A stretch of 64,000 bases of DNA from the NCBI RefSeq assembly GCF_003369915.1, contig NW_022881603.1, positions 43,835,723-43,899,722 on the forward strand. Reading direction: 5' to 3'. Below the pieces are notes generated by a model. The model did no database searches, was not told where the DNA came from, and saw only the letters and a list, made by a program, of their open reading frames with translations. The DNA is from Drosophila miranda. Lineage: Eukaryota; Arthropoda; Insecta; Diptera; Drosophilidae. The position numbers and the translations under genes are program-made. Shown here piece after piece: positions 20,100 to 30,589 of the stretch (position 1 is the stretch's first letter; every line of letters begins with the position of its first letter).

Positions 20100-21569
20100 A
20101 TGGGCTTGGATCGGTCTGATGATGAAGGGGCAAGCGCCTCAGCAATCTGTTGCAGGCTGTGCAAAGTCACAATGGCCCCCGAAGATGTTTATAGAACTCC
20201 TTGTCAGCATGAATTCCATAAAACATGCATGCGAACATACCTTAAGACACAAACAACCTGTCCAGTTTGCAATGCGGTTTGTAGTGCCCCAACGGCTGGT
20301 CAGCCTCCTCTGGTGCCTGGCAAGACTAGACAGCAGACAAAGTCAGTTCTCGCGGGAGGCAGTAAGCAATCCCAAGCAGGGTCGGAGGGTCAAGCGTCTA
20401 TTTCAAGTCAAGCGTCTACTTCAAATCAAGCGGCTAATTCAAATCAAGTGTCTAGGGAGATCAGGGCGGCTATTAGGGGTATGCAGAATGAATTACTTAT
20501 CCACCTGACGGAGAAGATGTCTCAAATGATAAGTACCACTGTAGAAGCTCGTCTAGCTTCTAATGCGCAAATTCCGCAGCCGTCAGTAGGGAGCCTGAAT
20601 ATGAACGCTTCTTTGGATCAATTGCTAGAAATTCCCGAGGGGAACCAGGGCGCAGTTTACACACCTCCACTCCGGACTTCGCTCTCTAGATCAGCAGCAT
20701 CTGATTTAGCTCAGAGACCTGACAAGGTGGGTCACATAATGAATAATTGGAAGCTTCGCTTTTCGGGAGCCTCAGACTCCATAAGCGTGGATTCATTTAT
20801 ATACCGAGTAGAGGCCCTTACCCATCAAACGTTGGAAGGGAACTTTATGCTGTTGTGCAGCAATGCAAACACTCTGTTTGAAGGGAAAGCATCTGATTTT
20901 TATTGGAGGTATCACAAGACAGCTGGCTCAGTGCGGTGGATGGATCTGTGTGAAGCGTTGAGGAAGCAGTTCAGAGATTCCCGGACGGACGTAGACATTA
21001 GACAGATGATTCGCGATAGGAAACAAAGAGAAAAAGAGACTTTCGGTGTATTTTTTGACGCAATCCAAAAGCTCACTGACAGGTTAGAGCAGCCTCTTTC
21101 TCATAAAACTTTGGTCGAGATCGTTCGCCGAAACTTGCGGCCGGAAATACAACATGAAATCCTGAATCAAAAAATAGACTCAATAGAAGCACTACGGGAT
21201 ATATGTCGGAGGCGAGAATGTTTTATGGAAGAGGTGCGTCGGACTCATGGCTATCAAAAACCTGCTCCATTTCGAAAGCAAATCTCGGAGCTAGTGGACG
21301 AAGCCTTGGGAGAGGATGCGGAAGAATTCTCGGAATCGGAGTTTGGGGAGGAGATAGCAGCTTTATCCTTGGTGTGTTGGAATTGTCGAAAAGAAGGGCA
21401 CCGTTACCACGACTGCATAGCTAAACGGAAAATATTCTGCTTTGGCTGCGGAGCGCCAAACACGTATAAGCCATCTTGCAAAAAATGTCAAAAAAACACC
21501 AAGGAGAACACGGCAGAGTCTCGTCGGCTGACCAGTGTTCCGCAGAGGGGGTCGGCGAAACAGGACTAG
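20100..21569 (+). CDS. gag: Gag with N-terminal RING-H2 finger and C-terminal zinc knuckles
   Basis: 489 aa. Residues 18-57 fit a RING-H2 finger exactly: C18-x2-C21-x13-C35-x-H37-x2-H40-x2-C43-x10-C54-x2-C57. A Ser/Gln/Asn-rich linker with repeated SNQA-like motifs follows (about 95-120). A retrotransposon Gag capsid domain follows (about 215-385; LRFSGASDSISV, LRKQFRDSRTDVDIRQ, LRPEIQHEIL). Near the end are a CCHC knuckle (CWNCRKEGHRYHDC) and a second cysteine motif (CFGCGAPNTYKPSCKKC). Gag forms the particle and binds genomic RNA. RING fingers usually recruit E2 ubiquitin-conjugating enzymes; a RING on Gag is unusual and its role here is unknown. The final 94 nt overlap pol. Confidence 0.9.
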   Translation: MGLDRSDDEGASASAICCRLCKVTMAPEDVYRTPCQHEFHKTCMRTYLKTQTTCPVCNAVCSAPTAGQPPLVPGKTRQQTKSVLAGGSKQSQAGSEGQASISSQASTSNQAANSNQVSREIRAAIRGMQNELLIHLTEKMSQMISTTVEARLASNAQIPQPSVGSLNMNASLDQLLEIPEGNQGAVYTPPLRTSLSRSAASDLAQRPDKVGHIMNNWKLRFSGASDSISVDSFIYRVEALTHQTLEGNFMLLCSNANTLFEGKASDFYWRYHKTAGSVRWMDLCEALRKQFRDSRTDVDIRQMIRDRKQREKETFGVFFDAIQKLTDRLEQPLSHKTLVEIVRRNLRPEIQHEILNQKIDSIEALRDICRRRECFMEEVRRTHGYQKPAPFRKQISELVDEALGEDAEEFSESEFGEEIAALSLVCWNCRKEGHRYHDCIAKRKIFCFGCGAPNTYKPSCKKCQKNTKENTAESRRLTSVPQRGSAKQD

Positions 21570-24500
21570 ATGTAGCAAGTGGCGAAACGCAAGGAGAGCC
21601 TTCTCGGGATTTTGGGGAGGCGGAACCACCGATAGTGGGATGGCATATGAAGTTGATAGAGGGTAAGAAGTTAGAACCTCCAGTGGAAATTGTTAAGTCA
21701 AGGAGACTAACTAGAAATGCACGTAGGATCAAGGCCCATTTTAATTCTCTCAAATGTATTAATGAGATAAGGAAAAAGGAGGGAGATAAGAGGCCTTATG
21801 CCGAAGTCAAGTTACTGGATAGAACCGTAGTAGGATTGCTAGATACCGGCGCCGGAATGAGTTGCGTGGGTGGTCAATTGGCAAAGGAGGTAGTATGCAG
21901 TAAGAAACCATTTAAATTGGTGTCGTCCAATGCTTTTACGGCTGATGGAAAGAAGCATCAAATAGTAGGAAAGTTAACAACTAAGATAGAGTACCGTGGG
22001 GAGTCTAAAAACATAGAGCTATTCATAATTCCTAATTTAAGTCAAGATTTATATTTAGGTATTGATTTTTGGTCCCTTTTTGAATTATTACCGTCCGAAT
22101 GGAAGATTTCCGAAATTTGCGAGAGTTCTGATGTTCATACACTTACGTCTGCTCAGGAGGCGGCGTTAAACCAGGTTATTTCCCTATTTCCATCCTTCGC
22201 TGTGTCGGGTCTGGGAAGAACAGATATGCTTTGTCATACCATCGATGTGGGGGATGCGAAGCCCGTAAAGCAGAGACATTTCTCAGTCTCACCGGCTGTT
22301 GAGAAATTGCTGTACGGGGAAGTTGATAGGATGCTGAGATTAGGGGTGATTGAGGAGTCAGGAAGCGCTTGGTCTTCTCCGGTGGTACTGGTCCAAAAGC
22401 CTGGGAAAGCTCGTCTTTGTCTGGACAGTCGAAAAGTAAACGCGGTGACAGAAAAAGATGCGTACCCGTTGCCCCAGATTGATGGCATCTTGAGTAGATT
22501 GCCCAAGGCAGAATATGTAACTAGCCTGGACTTGAAAGATGCATTTTGGCAAATACCTTTGGAGGTGGCGTCGAGAGACAAGACTGCGTTCACCATACCA
22601 GGGAGGCCGTTGTACCAATACAAGGTCATGCCGTTTGGTTTATGCAACGCCTCACAAACCATGTCCAGACTCATGGATAAGGTAATACCCGCCGCTCTCC
22701 GAAATCAAGTTTTTGTCTACTTAGATGACCTGCTGGTCATTTCAGACACATTTCCCTCGCATCTTGAGGTACTGCGTTCGGTGGCAGAACACATTCGTCA
22801 CGCAGGGCTGACCATAAATATAGAGAAGAGCAGATTCTGTAGGAGATCCGTAAAATATCTAGGTCACGTAATTGGCGAAGGCGGCATTAAAACAGACCCG
22901 GAAAAGATTTCCGCCATTACTAAGTTTCCGCTCCCAAGAACTCTCCGAGCCCTAAGGAGCTTCCTTGGAATGGCCGGGTGGTATAGGAAATTTATACATG
23001 ATTTTGCTTCACTATCCGCCCCTCTAACAGACTTGCTAAAACAAAAAAAAAAATTCGTCATGTCCCAGGATGGAATAGAGGCCTTTGAAAAATTGAAAGA
23101 AACGCTGTGCAAGGCGCCAGTTTTAAGAAGTCCTGACTTTGGAAAGCCCTTCTATATACATTGCGACGCGAGCAATACGGGAGTAGGGGGGGTACTAGTC
23201 CAAAAGACGGAAGAAGAGGATGAGATGCCGATAGCTTTCGTGTCTAAAAAGCTGAATAAAGCCCAGCGCAATTATACAGTGACCGAGCTAGAGTGCCTGG
23301 CGGCCTTAGTGTGCATTAAAAAGTTCAGAGCTTATGTCGAAGGTCATCAATTCACCGTGATAACGGATCATGCCTCACTGAAGTGGTTGATGTCCCAAAA
23401 TGATCTGCACTCGAGGTTAGCTCGATGGGCACTAAAATTGCAAGGTTTCCGATTTAGCATCGAGCACCGAAGGGGAACCCAGAACATAGTCCCAGATGCA
23501 TTGTCAAGGGTTCACCAGGATGAGATCGCAGCAATAGACAAGAGTAATGGGCTCCTGGTGGATCTAGATTCTCCTCACTTCAGAGCGGTAGGGTATCTTG
23601 AATTGGTGCAGCGGGTAAAGAGCAACCAGGAACGATTGCCAGACGTAAAAGTGGTCGACAACTTAGTTTACCGGAGAGCTGAGCATGCGAATGGCGACTT
23701 ACTTCATGACTCGTTTGCTTGGAAATTATGGGTGCCTAAGGAATTGATCGGCGAGATCTTAAAACAGTCACATGATGATCCGTTAGCCTCGCATGGGGGT
23801 ATTCACAAGACCTTGGAGCGCGTCCGTAGGTACTACTTTTGGCCAGGATTGGTTAACGATGTCAAAGCTTATGTGAACAATTGCAGTGAGTGTAAGACCA
23901 CAAAGGCGCCAAACTTTACCTTGCGGCCACCCATGGGAAAGCCGGCCGAATCACAAAGATTCTTTCAGCGACTATACATTGATTTTCTTGGTCCATATCC
24001 TAGGTCACGAAGTGGTCACGTCGCTATTTTTATCGTGTTAGACCATTATTCTAAATTTGTTTTCCTCAAAGCCGTTAAGAAGCTGACAGCTGATGTAATT
24101 ATCAAATACTTGCGGGAGGATCTCTTTCATACTTTCGGGGTGCCCGAAACCATAGTGTCCGACAATGGATCCCAATTCAGGGCTGAAAAATTCCAAAGCC
24201 TTTTAAAAAGCCACCGTATCTCACATACCTTGACAGCGGTACACGCGCCACAGGCAAATGCCTCCGAGAGAGTCAATCGCTCAGTGATTGCCGCCATCAG
24301 AGCGTATGTGCGTCCGGATCAAAAAGATTGGGACGAGAATTTAAGCAGCATTTGTTGCGCGCTGAGATCGTCCATCCACTCGGGAGTAGGCGCTACGCCA
24401 TACTACATGGTGTTTGGTCAGCAGATGATCACTTCTGGTGGCACTTACTCTCTGCTAAGATCACTAGAGATGTTGGAAGACAGGGCGGCAGCTTTTACAA

Positions 24501-24796
24501 GAGAGGATTCCTTGGAGTTGGTCAGGAAGAAAGCACGTGAAGTAATGGATAAGCAAAATGCACGTAATGAAAAGCAGTATAATCTAAGATCAAGAGAGAT
24601 AGTATACCAGGTTGGGCAGGAAGTTTATAGAAGGAATTTTAAACAAAGCAACTTCCAAGCTGGATACAACGCTAAGCTTGGGCACGCCTTCGTAAAGGCT
24701 AGAGTTCGGAGAAAGCTAGGAAATTCGCTTTATGAGTTGGAAGATTTGCAGGGCCGAAGCATTGGGAAATACCACGGGAAAGATATCCGCCAATAA
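21476..24796 (+). CDS. pol: Pol polyprotein (protease, RT, RNase H, integrase)
   Basis: 1,106 open codons in the -1 frame relative to gag, probably made only as a Gag-Pol frameshift product, so the ATG-like start is nominal. Domains in order: aspartic protease with DTGA at about 123-126; reverse transcriptase (about 290-465) with YLDD at 415-418; RNase H (about 555-680) with HCDAS, TELEC and TDHAS; integrase zinc finger H766, H773, C803, C806; integrase core triad D836, D896, E931 in IDF, SDNGSQF and ASERVNR. The 3' end (QSNFQAGYNAKLGHAFV) resembles gypsy integrase tails without a chromodomain. No frame break seen. Pol reverse-transcribes and integrates the element. Confidence 0.95.
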   Translation: MQKMSKKHQGEHGRVSSADQCSAEGVGETGLDVASGETQGEPSRDFGEAEPPIVGWHMKLIEGKKLEPPVEIVKSRRLTRNARRIKAHFNSLKCINEIRKKEGDKRPYAEVKLLDRTVVGLLDTGAGMSCVGGQLAKEVVCSKKPFKLVSSNAFTADGKKHQIVGKLTTKIEYRGESKNIELFIIPNLSQDLYLGIDFWSLFELLPSEWKISEICESSDVHTLTSAQEAALNQVISLFPSFAVSGLGRTDMLCHTIDVGDAKPVKQRHFSVSPAVEKLLYGEVDRMLRLGVIEESGSAWSSPVVLVQKPGKARLCLDSRKVNAVTEKDAYPLPQIDGILSRLPKAEYVTSLDLKDAFWQIPLEVASRDKTAFTIPGRPLYQYKVMPFGLCNASQTMSRLMDKVIPAALRNQVFVYLDDLLVISDTFPSHLEVLRSVAEHIRHAGLTINIEKSRFCRRSVKYLGHVIGEGGIKTDPEKISAITKFPLPRTLRALRSFLGMAGWYRKFIHDFASLSAPLTDLLKQKKKFVMSQDGIEAFEKLKETLCKAPVLRSPDFGKPFYIHCDASNTGVGGVLVQKTEEEDEMPIAFVSKKLNKAQRNYTVTELECLAALVCIKKFRAYVEGHQFTVITDHASLKWLMSQNDLHSRLARWALKLQGFRFSIEHRRGTQNIVPDALSRVHQDEIAAIDKSNGLLVDLDSPHFRAVGYLELVQRVKSNQERLPDVKVVDNLVYRRAEHANGDLLHDSFAWKLWVPKELIGEILKQSHDDPLASHGGIHKTLERVRRYYFWPGLVNDVKAYVNNCSECKTTKAPNFTLRPPMGKPAESQRFFQRLYIDFLGPYPRSRSGHVAIFIVLDHYSKFVFLKAVKKLTADVIIKYLREDLFHTFGVPETIVSDNGSQFRAEKFQSLLKSHRISHTLTAVHAPQANASERVNRSVIAAIRAYVRPDQKDWDENLSSICCALRSSIHSGVGATPYYMVFGQQMITSGGTYSLLRSLEMLEDRAAAFTREDSLELVRKKAREVMDKQNARNEKQYNLRSREIVYQVGQEVYRRNFKQSNFQAGYNAKLGHAFVKARVRRKLGNSLYELEDLQGRSIGKYHGKDIRQ
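21491..21497 (+). promoter_or_regulatory. -1 ribosomal frameshift site A AAA AAC
   Basis: Inside the gag-pol overlap, the heptamer A AAA AAC sits in the right phase for simultaneous slippage: AAA (21492-21494) and AAC (21495-21497) are gag codons, and pol is in the -1 frame. A AAA AAC is one of the classic retroviral slippery heptamers. I did not resolve a downstream stimulatory structure. Confidence 0.8.
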
Positions 24797-24851
24797 CAGC
24801 TACAAGCGGTTCATCCTTGTGAGCCTTCTGCACCCCAAGTCTGATCTTGGC

Positions 24852-24859
24852 AGGGGGAG
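24852..24859 (+). promoter_or_regulatory. Polypurine tract
   Basis: AGGGGGAG lies one base before the 3' LTR, the expected place for the plus-strand primer. Confidence 0.75.
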
Positions 24860-24860
24860 T

Positions 24861-26886
24861 TGTACGGTGAGGCTTGTAGCTGCTGTGAGGAGGCCTAGGG
24901 TTTTTGGGGTCCGCCGAAAATTAGGCACCGTCTAACGAGAGGCAAGACAAACTCTCTTTAACAGTCGGCAAAGAGGGCCTGGGATCAAAGAGTGGGTCAG
25001 AGCCAGGTCAGACTTCCTCGTCGAAAGGAGAGCGAGTTCGAAGTCGAAGTCGGACAAGATAAACGGCTATAAATAGATGGCATTGGACGCCATTGCGGGA
25101 TTCCAAGCCTGGTCGACAGCATTGGATTTTGTTCTCCAAGTGTCCTCTATAGTGTCAGCCGTAGTTGAATATTCCAAGAAAGGAAAAAGAGAAAAACCAT
25201 ATAAATACAATAACTAGTGAAAAGTAGCCAGGAAGTGAGACGGTGATTAGTGAAACCTCTTCGATACACCCTTTCGACGGGTCCCCCGTTTGGGTAAGTT
25301 GCGGAATAAAAAAAAAAAGACAGCCTAGCGAAAGAGTATAAAGGTGTTCTGTGGGTGCAAATTTCCATAGGTCTTAAATTGGAGGAGGCTCGTCTTCCAC
25401 GACCGCCAGCTGAAATTCGTAGAAATTCGCCGGAGCTTTGGGTCGTCGCCTTGGAGCAGTTCGGCGAGCCAGAGAGGAGAGGCCAACTAGTGCCCGGCAG
25501 ACGGCAGCCGCGTCGGCTTGTTCATCGCTCCGCGTATGCGTCCATACCCCGTGCGCATGGGAGGAGGCAAAGAAAAAAAAAGTGTTCTTCAGTGGCGACA
25601 AATAGTGGCAGATCGAGTTAGAAAATTTCTCATAGAAGGCCAGCCCCGCCCAAAATAACAATAACAAAAAAAAAAAAAAGAATCAAATATAAGAAACAAA
25701 TAACGGATCGTAGTCAGATGCTCTAAGCATCAATACCCGAGTTATTTTATTCTCCCTCTCATTTAGGCTTCTTTAGCTCTCTATCCCTATCTATCTCTCT
25801 CCACCTAACTTTGCGCTGCGGGCGAGCCCCCACATACCGGTGCCCGATAAGCGCCGCTAATCTGCACATAGGAATGCAAGACTGAGCGCAGAGGAATGTA
25901 AGGCGGCGTGAGGGACGGGAAGAAAAGAGACAGGCAATCACCGTTAAAATTAACTCGATCTGCCTGAGCCACTCGGTCGTCATCTCAATTTTTTTGTGTG
26001 TGCGAATTGTGTGTGTTCTTTTTTTTATACTTTTCAGGGGCCCAAATCGGAAGCGCTTCGTCGATGGAGGTTCCTGTAAGTCGTTCAATTGAATAAATAA
26101 AATATGTATATGAAAGTTCGAAAAATATATAAAAATATGAAAGTTCGCCACGGGAGCGCACCCAATTAGTGGGTTGAAAAGAGAGGGCATCAGAAAGTCA
26201 CCTCTTGATTCTTTTCCCTACGCCTCTCGTACATTACACCTTCTCTTTTGGTGGATCGCTATGCCAGCAATTGCTCACATAAAATTTTCTTACATTTCTT
26301 TTCTTTTCACTCCTATTCAAATCATCTGTTCTCTCTCATATCTAGCCTAAGCTTCTTATTTATTTACAGTACTTTACGCAAATTATTTAAAATTAAGTCG
26401 TAGCCAATACTCGGGAAGGGCAAATGAGAACATTAAATTACTGGGGATCACTAATTTTAGTCATTAGAAATAAATAAACGTTTATAATGTCTGAGTAGAA
26501 GAAATAGTGTTTGATCTCCTGCAGCAAGCCCCTGTAGGTCTCGCATAATATAAGGGGTCTTGTAACAAATTATGTGGTATCGGGCACAGCAAGACCAAGG
26601 TAGGGTGGGCGAACAGCACTCCTCATGAACAGCTGAGGAATTCTTTTCGTTGTCCGTTTACCAGTGCAGTTATTGTCTTTCGTTTTAGGTGTTGTGCTTT
26701 CCGTCCGGTTTCATATGGCTTATTGACACGCATTAAATGTAGAATAATAATAGGGTAGGCCTCAGCTTAGGAGCAAATAAACAAGAACACCACACTCGTG
26801 GCCGACGAGCCAGTAGCCGGAAAATTGACAGCGTGCCGCTTCAAGCTGAGAGGACCATCTCGCCTACATCGTGGTTGCACGTTACA
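24861..26886 (+). repeat. 3' LTR
   Basis: 2,026 bp, the same length as the 5' LTR and offset by exactly 7,681 bp. Differences seen: C at 25284, G at 26616, T at 26659. The AGTG target duplication follows at 26887-26890. Confidence 0.92.
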
Positions 26887-27650
26887 AGTGTAGACCTCAA
26901 AGTATTATAATTCAACTAACTAATCGCCAATTCCACAGCCCAAGCGTACCAAGAGTTATATTTATGAGGTATACCGACTTTTAGAGGAAAAGCCAGGGGT
27001 TGAAGAAATATTAATCATGAATCGTTCCGGTGTGCCGATCAAAACGTCAATGGAACGCCAAGACGCACTTCAACATGCCTGTCTTTATGAGAATTTGCGT
27101 GAAAAGTGTCAGGCATTTCTATCAAAAATGGAGCCACCACAGCTCCTGACCATGTTGCGAGTCCGTACCAGATTCCACGAGGTCCTGCACCTGATGGCAA
27201 GTGCAAAATCCAAAGGATACACATCTTAAGGTTGAGGATCTAAATCGTCATTCCTCCAATTTTTAAATAATTGTTCCTACATATATCTACGTTGTTAGTC
27301 ATCCAACTTCTTACACGTAAAACATTCTTCTCACTTTGTACACAGCCCAAACACAACAAACTGTTCATTTATGTGACTACCTGAATATAAATTCAATCAA
27401 ATAAGTAATAAATAGTCCTCAGAGCTTCAGCTTAAAAACAAAATATATTCCAAAAACAGATGACATTTTCTGACCAACAGAAAGTAAATATATTCTTGTA
27501 CTCGTATTTATAAAACACATTTCATTTTCATACTCTTCAGTATGTACAACATAAACGTTAAGTTCTTCTAGAACTAATGTAAAATATTGAATTTGGTTGT
27601 CTGTTGTTTATTTAAATGGATTAATCCTTCAATGGGAAACAGTGCCCGAA

Positions 27651-29111
27651 TCAGTGCAGATTTAGTTTGGACAACGTCAAGTCATTCTCGTCAATAGGGG
27701 ACACCGTTAGTTTCATTTTGTGCTCCTTGGCCATTTTGGATAACATTACAATGTCCGAGTTTATATAGGCACCCCGCAAAAGTGCCACCGACGATTTTTC
27801 GGAAGTCTCAAGCTCCTTCACAAGTTCTTCAACACTGGGATTACATTTGGTTTCATCCTTTACTTCTTTAAACTTCTGGCCTGACAACGCACGAGTCCAA
27901 ATGTCCTGAGATGCCTCTTTGTATTTTTTGATTTTCTTGTCCAGGTCAGTAATCTTAGCACTGATCTCATTGTTATCGGGCTTCTTGGCTTGAGCCTGCA
28001 TAAATATACACCGAGCATCCTTATATTCGCCTAAGGCGGACAGGGCGCGGACCTTCCTGGTAGAGGGCCTTACAGGAAGGCTTATTTTCAGTGAGACGAC
28101 GCAAGGCTTTCATCGTAATGCACACGCGTTTGGGATTATGCAATTTATTGTAGCAGATCATCAAGTTTTGCTGGAAAAGTTAAAAAAAAAACACATAAGT
28201 GGGGATGAGCCACGACGCTACAAGTTGCATAGTTACATTGAGAGTGATCAACAGAGCGATTTGCTTGCGCTCATCCTCATCATTGGCTAGACGGCAATAG
28301 TTTAGAGAGCTTACGGCCCGCTCGAAGGCAGTGACGGCGTTGCGGTAGCGAAAGCGCTTCACACAGTCCTTGCCATGCATGTGCATGTCTAATGCCTTGG
28401 GGTAAACTATTGCAAGCTTGTCCCGATCCACAGCGGCCATTGACGCGAAGGCATCTGAGTCCCCGATCAATGTGAAGTGAAGAACTTCGATTTTGAAAAG
28501 TCCATCTGAACGTGGTTTAATGCGCGGCGGGCAGCCCATCTCGTGAAATAGCAACTTATAGGATATAATAAATTCGGCTTTTTCATATGGGCGCATGGTA
28601 AGTACAGCAGCCTGGAGGCCTTCTAGCACATCGCAACCTGCACCGGTCTCAAAATAGAATTTAGTTCGGCGCATCAATGAGGAATCAAAAGGAGAACTCT
28701 CGCCTTCCCAATAACCACTATAGCGCACAGCGACACGTGCCTTGTCTGGCACCAGACCTCGGCCCTGGTGCCCCTCACGTGTGATGCGCTTAAAAATGTT
28801 CTCATTGATCGGCTCCATCAATTTTTTGAGTTCCTCGAACGATTGGGTCGATGGAAAAGCGAGCTCTTCTTCATCAACATCTGGAGCGTTATCACAATCT
28901 TCCACTTCGTCGACATTAAAATCATCATCGCCAGCCCCAAATGGCGACTGTTCTACCTCAAATTGTGAGCCAGAGCCAACGAGTTTTCTAGAAGAGTAAG
29001 AGGCAGCGTCTAGGCAGCACATAATTGTGCAAATGTATCAAATTTCGATGCTTACCCAAGTTGCAGTGGTTCCTTGAGCATTTGAGTGCAATATGAAAAA
29101 TTATCTTCCAT
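27651..29111 (-). pseudogene. shu: shutdown copy 5, frameshift in third TPR
   Basis: Exon 1 is 29056-29111, exon 2 is 28222-28987 and exon 3 is 27651-28170. It has the same extra base as copy 3 ('gcgcggacc', near 28047) and would stop soon after residue 314. Private changes: EVEDC for EMEDC (shared with copy 6) and EELAFP in the linker. Confidence 0.85.
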
Positions 29112-29449
29112 TTTTTCCACACTTTTTCCCAACTTTAACTTGTTTGGGTTAATTACAAAAATGCGCGCTAGGCAGTGACACCCTCAGAAATATACCAAGT
29201 ATATACCGATGAAAAAACGACCTTAGCACACTTATGACCTCTTTAATTAAACAGGATAACAAATTTTCCACAAAAATCGGAAAATTGTGAATTTTGTTGA
29301 GCAAGCAGTCCACACTTAAATAAACTGCTTGCATTAACATACCCTTTTGGTCAATTTAAAACTAGCCGACAAATTTTTTTTAAATTTTTAATTAAATTTG
29401 AGTTTTTACTCCATTCAATCCAGTCATAATTCCATTTTCATGGTTTAAA
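29112..29449. promoter_or_regulatory. Minimal shu/ORF64 divergent promoter region (short type, cassette 5)
   Basis: Same length and deletion junction as at 6481-6818. No DINE-1 element. Confidence 0.45.
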
Positions 29450-29644
29450 ATGTGTGTGTTAATTGTTGATAGTACAAAAACTGTTTATGACTTCGTACGA
29501 AAACATTTGGAGCTAAAGATAGCAGCTAAGATGAGACTTAAATTGTTCTTTATTCTGTTGTTGATTATTCTAGCAATGGTTTTATTAATGACGAAAGTCA
29601 GTGCCAAACGATGGGCTGATGGAGTAGATGAAGTGTGTGCCTAA
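29450..29644 (+). CDS. ORF64 copy 5, hypothetical micropeptide
   Basis: 64 codons with the VDEVCA tail; one silent change (GAG for GAA) at HLEL. AATAAA follows. Confidence 0.45.
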   Translation: MCVLIVDSTKTVYDFVRKHLELKIAAKMRLKLFFILLLIILAMVLLMTKVSAKRWADGVDEVCA

Positions 29645-29782
29645 TCACTTTTTATAGTGTTAAATTATACCAATAAAGATAATGTAGCAAGCTTAGCGAT
29701 AGTTGATTTAAACAAGTAAATTCATTATTTTTGAGATACCAGCTGATCTCAAAGCGTAGAGCTCTGAGATACACTACTCACA

Positions 29783-30168
29783 ATGCAGGCAGCCGAAACT
29801 GAGGTTTGCACATACCTATCTATCAAGTGTAGACCTCAAAGTATTATAATTCAACTAGCTAATCGCCAATTCCACAGCCCAAGCGTACCAAGAGTTATAT
29901 TTATGAGGTATACCGACTTTTAGAGGAAAAGCCAGGGGTTGAAGAAATATTAATCATGAATCGTTCCCTTTTGTCATTCAAAACGTCAATGGAACGCCAA
30001 GACGCACTTCAACATGCCTGTCTTTATGAGAATTTGCGTGAAAAGTGTCAGGCATTTCTATCAAAAATGGAGCCACCACAGCTCCTGACCATGTTGCGAG
30101 TCCGTACCAGATTCCACGAGGTCCTGCACCTGATGGCAAGTGCAAAATCCAAAGGATACACATCTTAA
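29783..30168 (+). pseudogene. Roadblock-type light chain copy 5, frameshift plus clustered substitutions
   Basis: Exon 1 is 29783-29803 and exon 2 is 29878-30168. Besides the shared 4-bp loss, a cluster of substitutions with no length change at 29968-29980 turns SGVPIKTS, the conserved roadblock turn, into SLLSFKTS. Both changes hit conserved parts of the fold. Confidence 0.72.
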
Positions 30169-30589
30169 GGTTGAGGATCTAAATCGTCATTCCTCCAATT
30201 TTTAAATAATTGTTCCTACATATATCTACGTTGTTAGTCATCCAACTTCTTACACGTAAAACATTCTTCTCACTTTGTACACAGCCCAAACACAACAAAC
30301 TGTTCATTTATGTGACTACCTGAATATAAATTCAATCAAATAAGTAATAAATAGTCCTCAGAGCTTCAGCTTAAAAACAAAATATATTCCAAAAACAGAT
30401 GACATTTTCTGACCAACAGAAAGTAAATATATTCTTGTACTCGTATTTATAAAACACATTTCATTTTCATACTCTTCAGTATGTACAACATAAACGTTAA
30501 GTTCTTCTAGAACTAATGTAAAATATTGAATTTGGTTGTCTGTTGTTTATTTAAATGGATTAATCCTTCAATGGGAAACAGTGCCCGAA

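Larger units (their letters stand above)
17180..26886 (+). mobile_element. Complete Ty3/gypsy-type LTR retrotransposon with long LTRs
   Basis: The element is 9,707 bp: 5' LTR (17180-19205), tRNA-Lys primer site (19220-19237), leader, gag (20100-21569), pol in the -1 frame to 24796, polypurine tract (24852-24859) and 3' LTR (24861-26886). No env frame exists; only 64 bp separate pol from the 3' LTR. Domain order PR-RT-RNase H-IN places it in Metaviridae. Long LTRs, a tRNA-Lys primer and no env recall the Ulysses/Osvaldo group of Drosophila elements, but family assignment needs a search. Both coding frames are open, so it may be active or very recently active. Confidence 0.93.
17133..27229 (+). 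pseudogene. Roadblock-type light chain copy 4, intron holds LTR retrotransposon
   Basis: Exon 1 is 17133-17153 and exon 2 is 26939-27229. The intron keeps its splice sites but has grown from 74 bp to about 9.8 kb by a same-strand LTR element insertion. The copy also has the shared 4-bp loss that changes its C-terminus. Normal expression is doubtful, because the element brings its own promoter and poly(A) signals in the same direction. Confidence 0.75.

Noticed and set aside
24797..24860. An env gene in the LTR element
   Set aside because: Only 64 bp lie between the pol stop and the 3' LTR.
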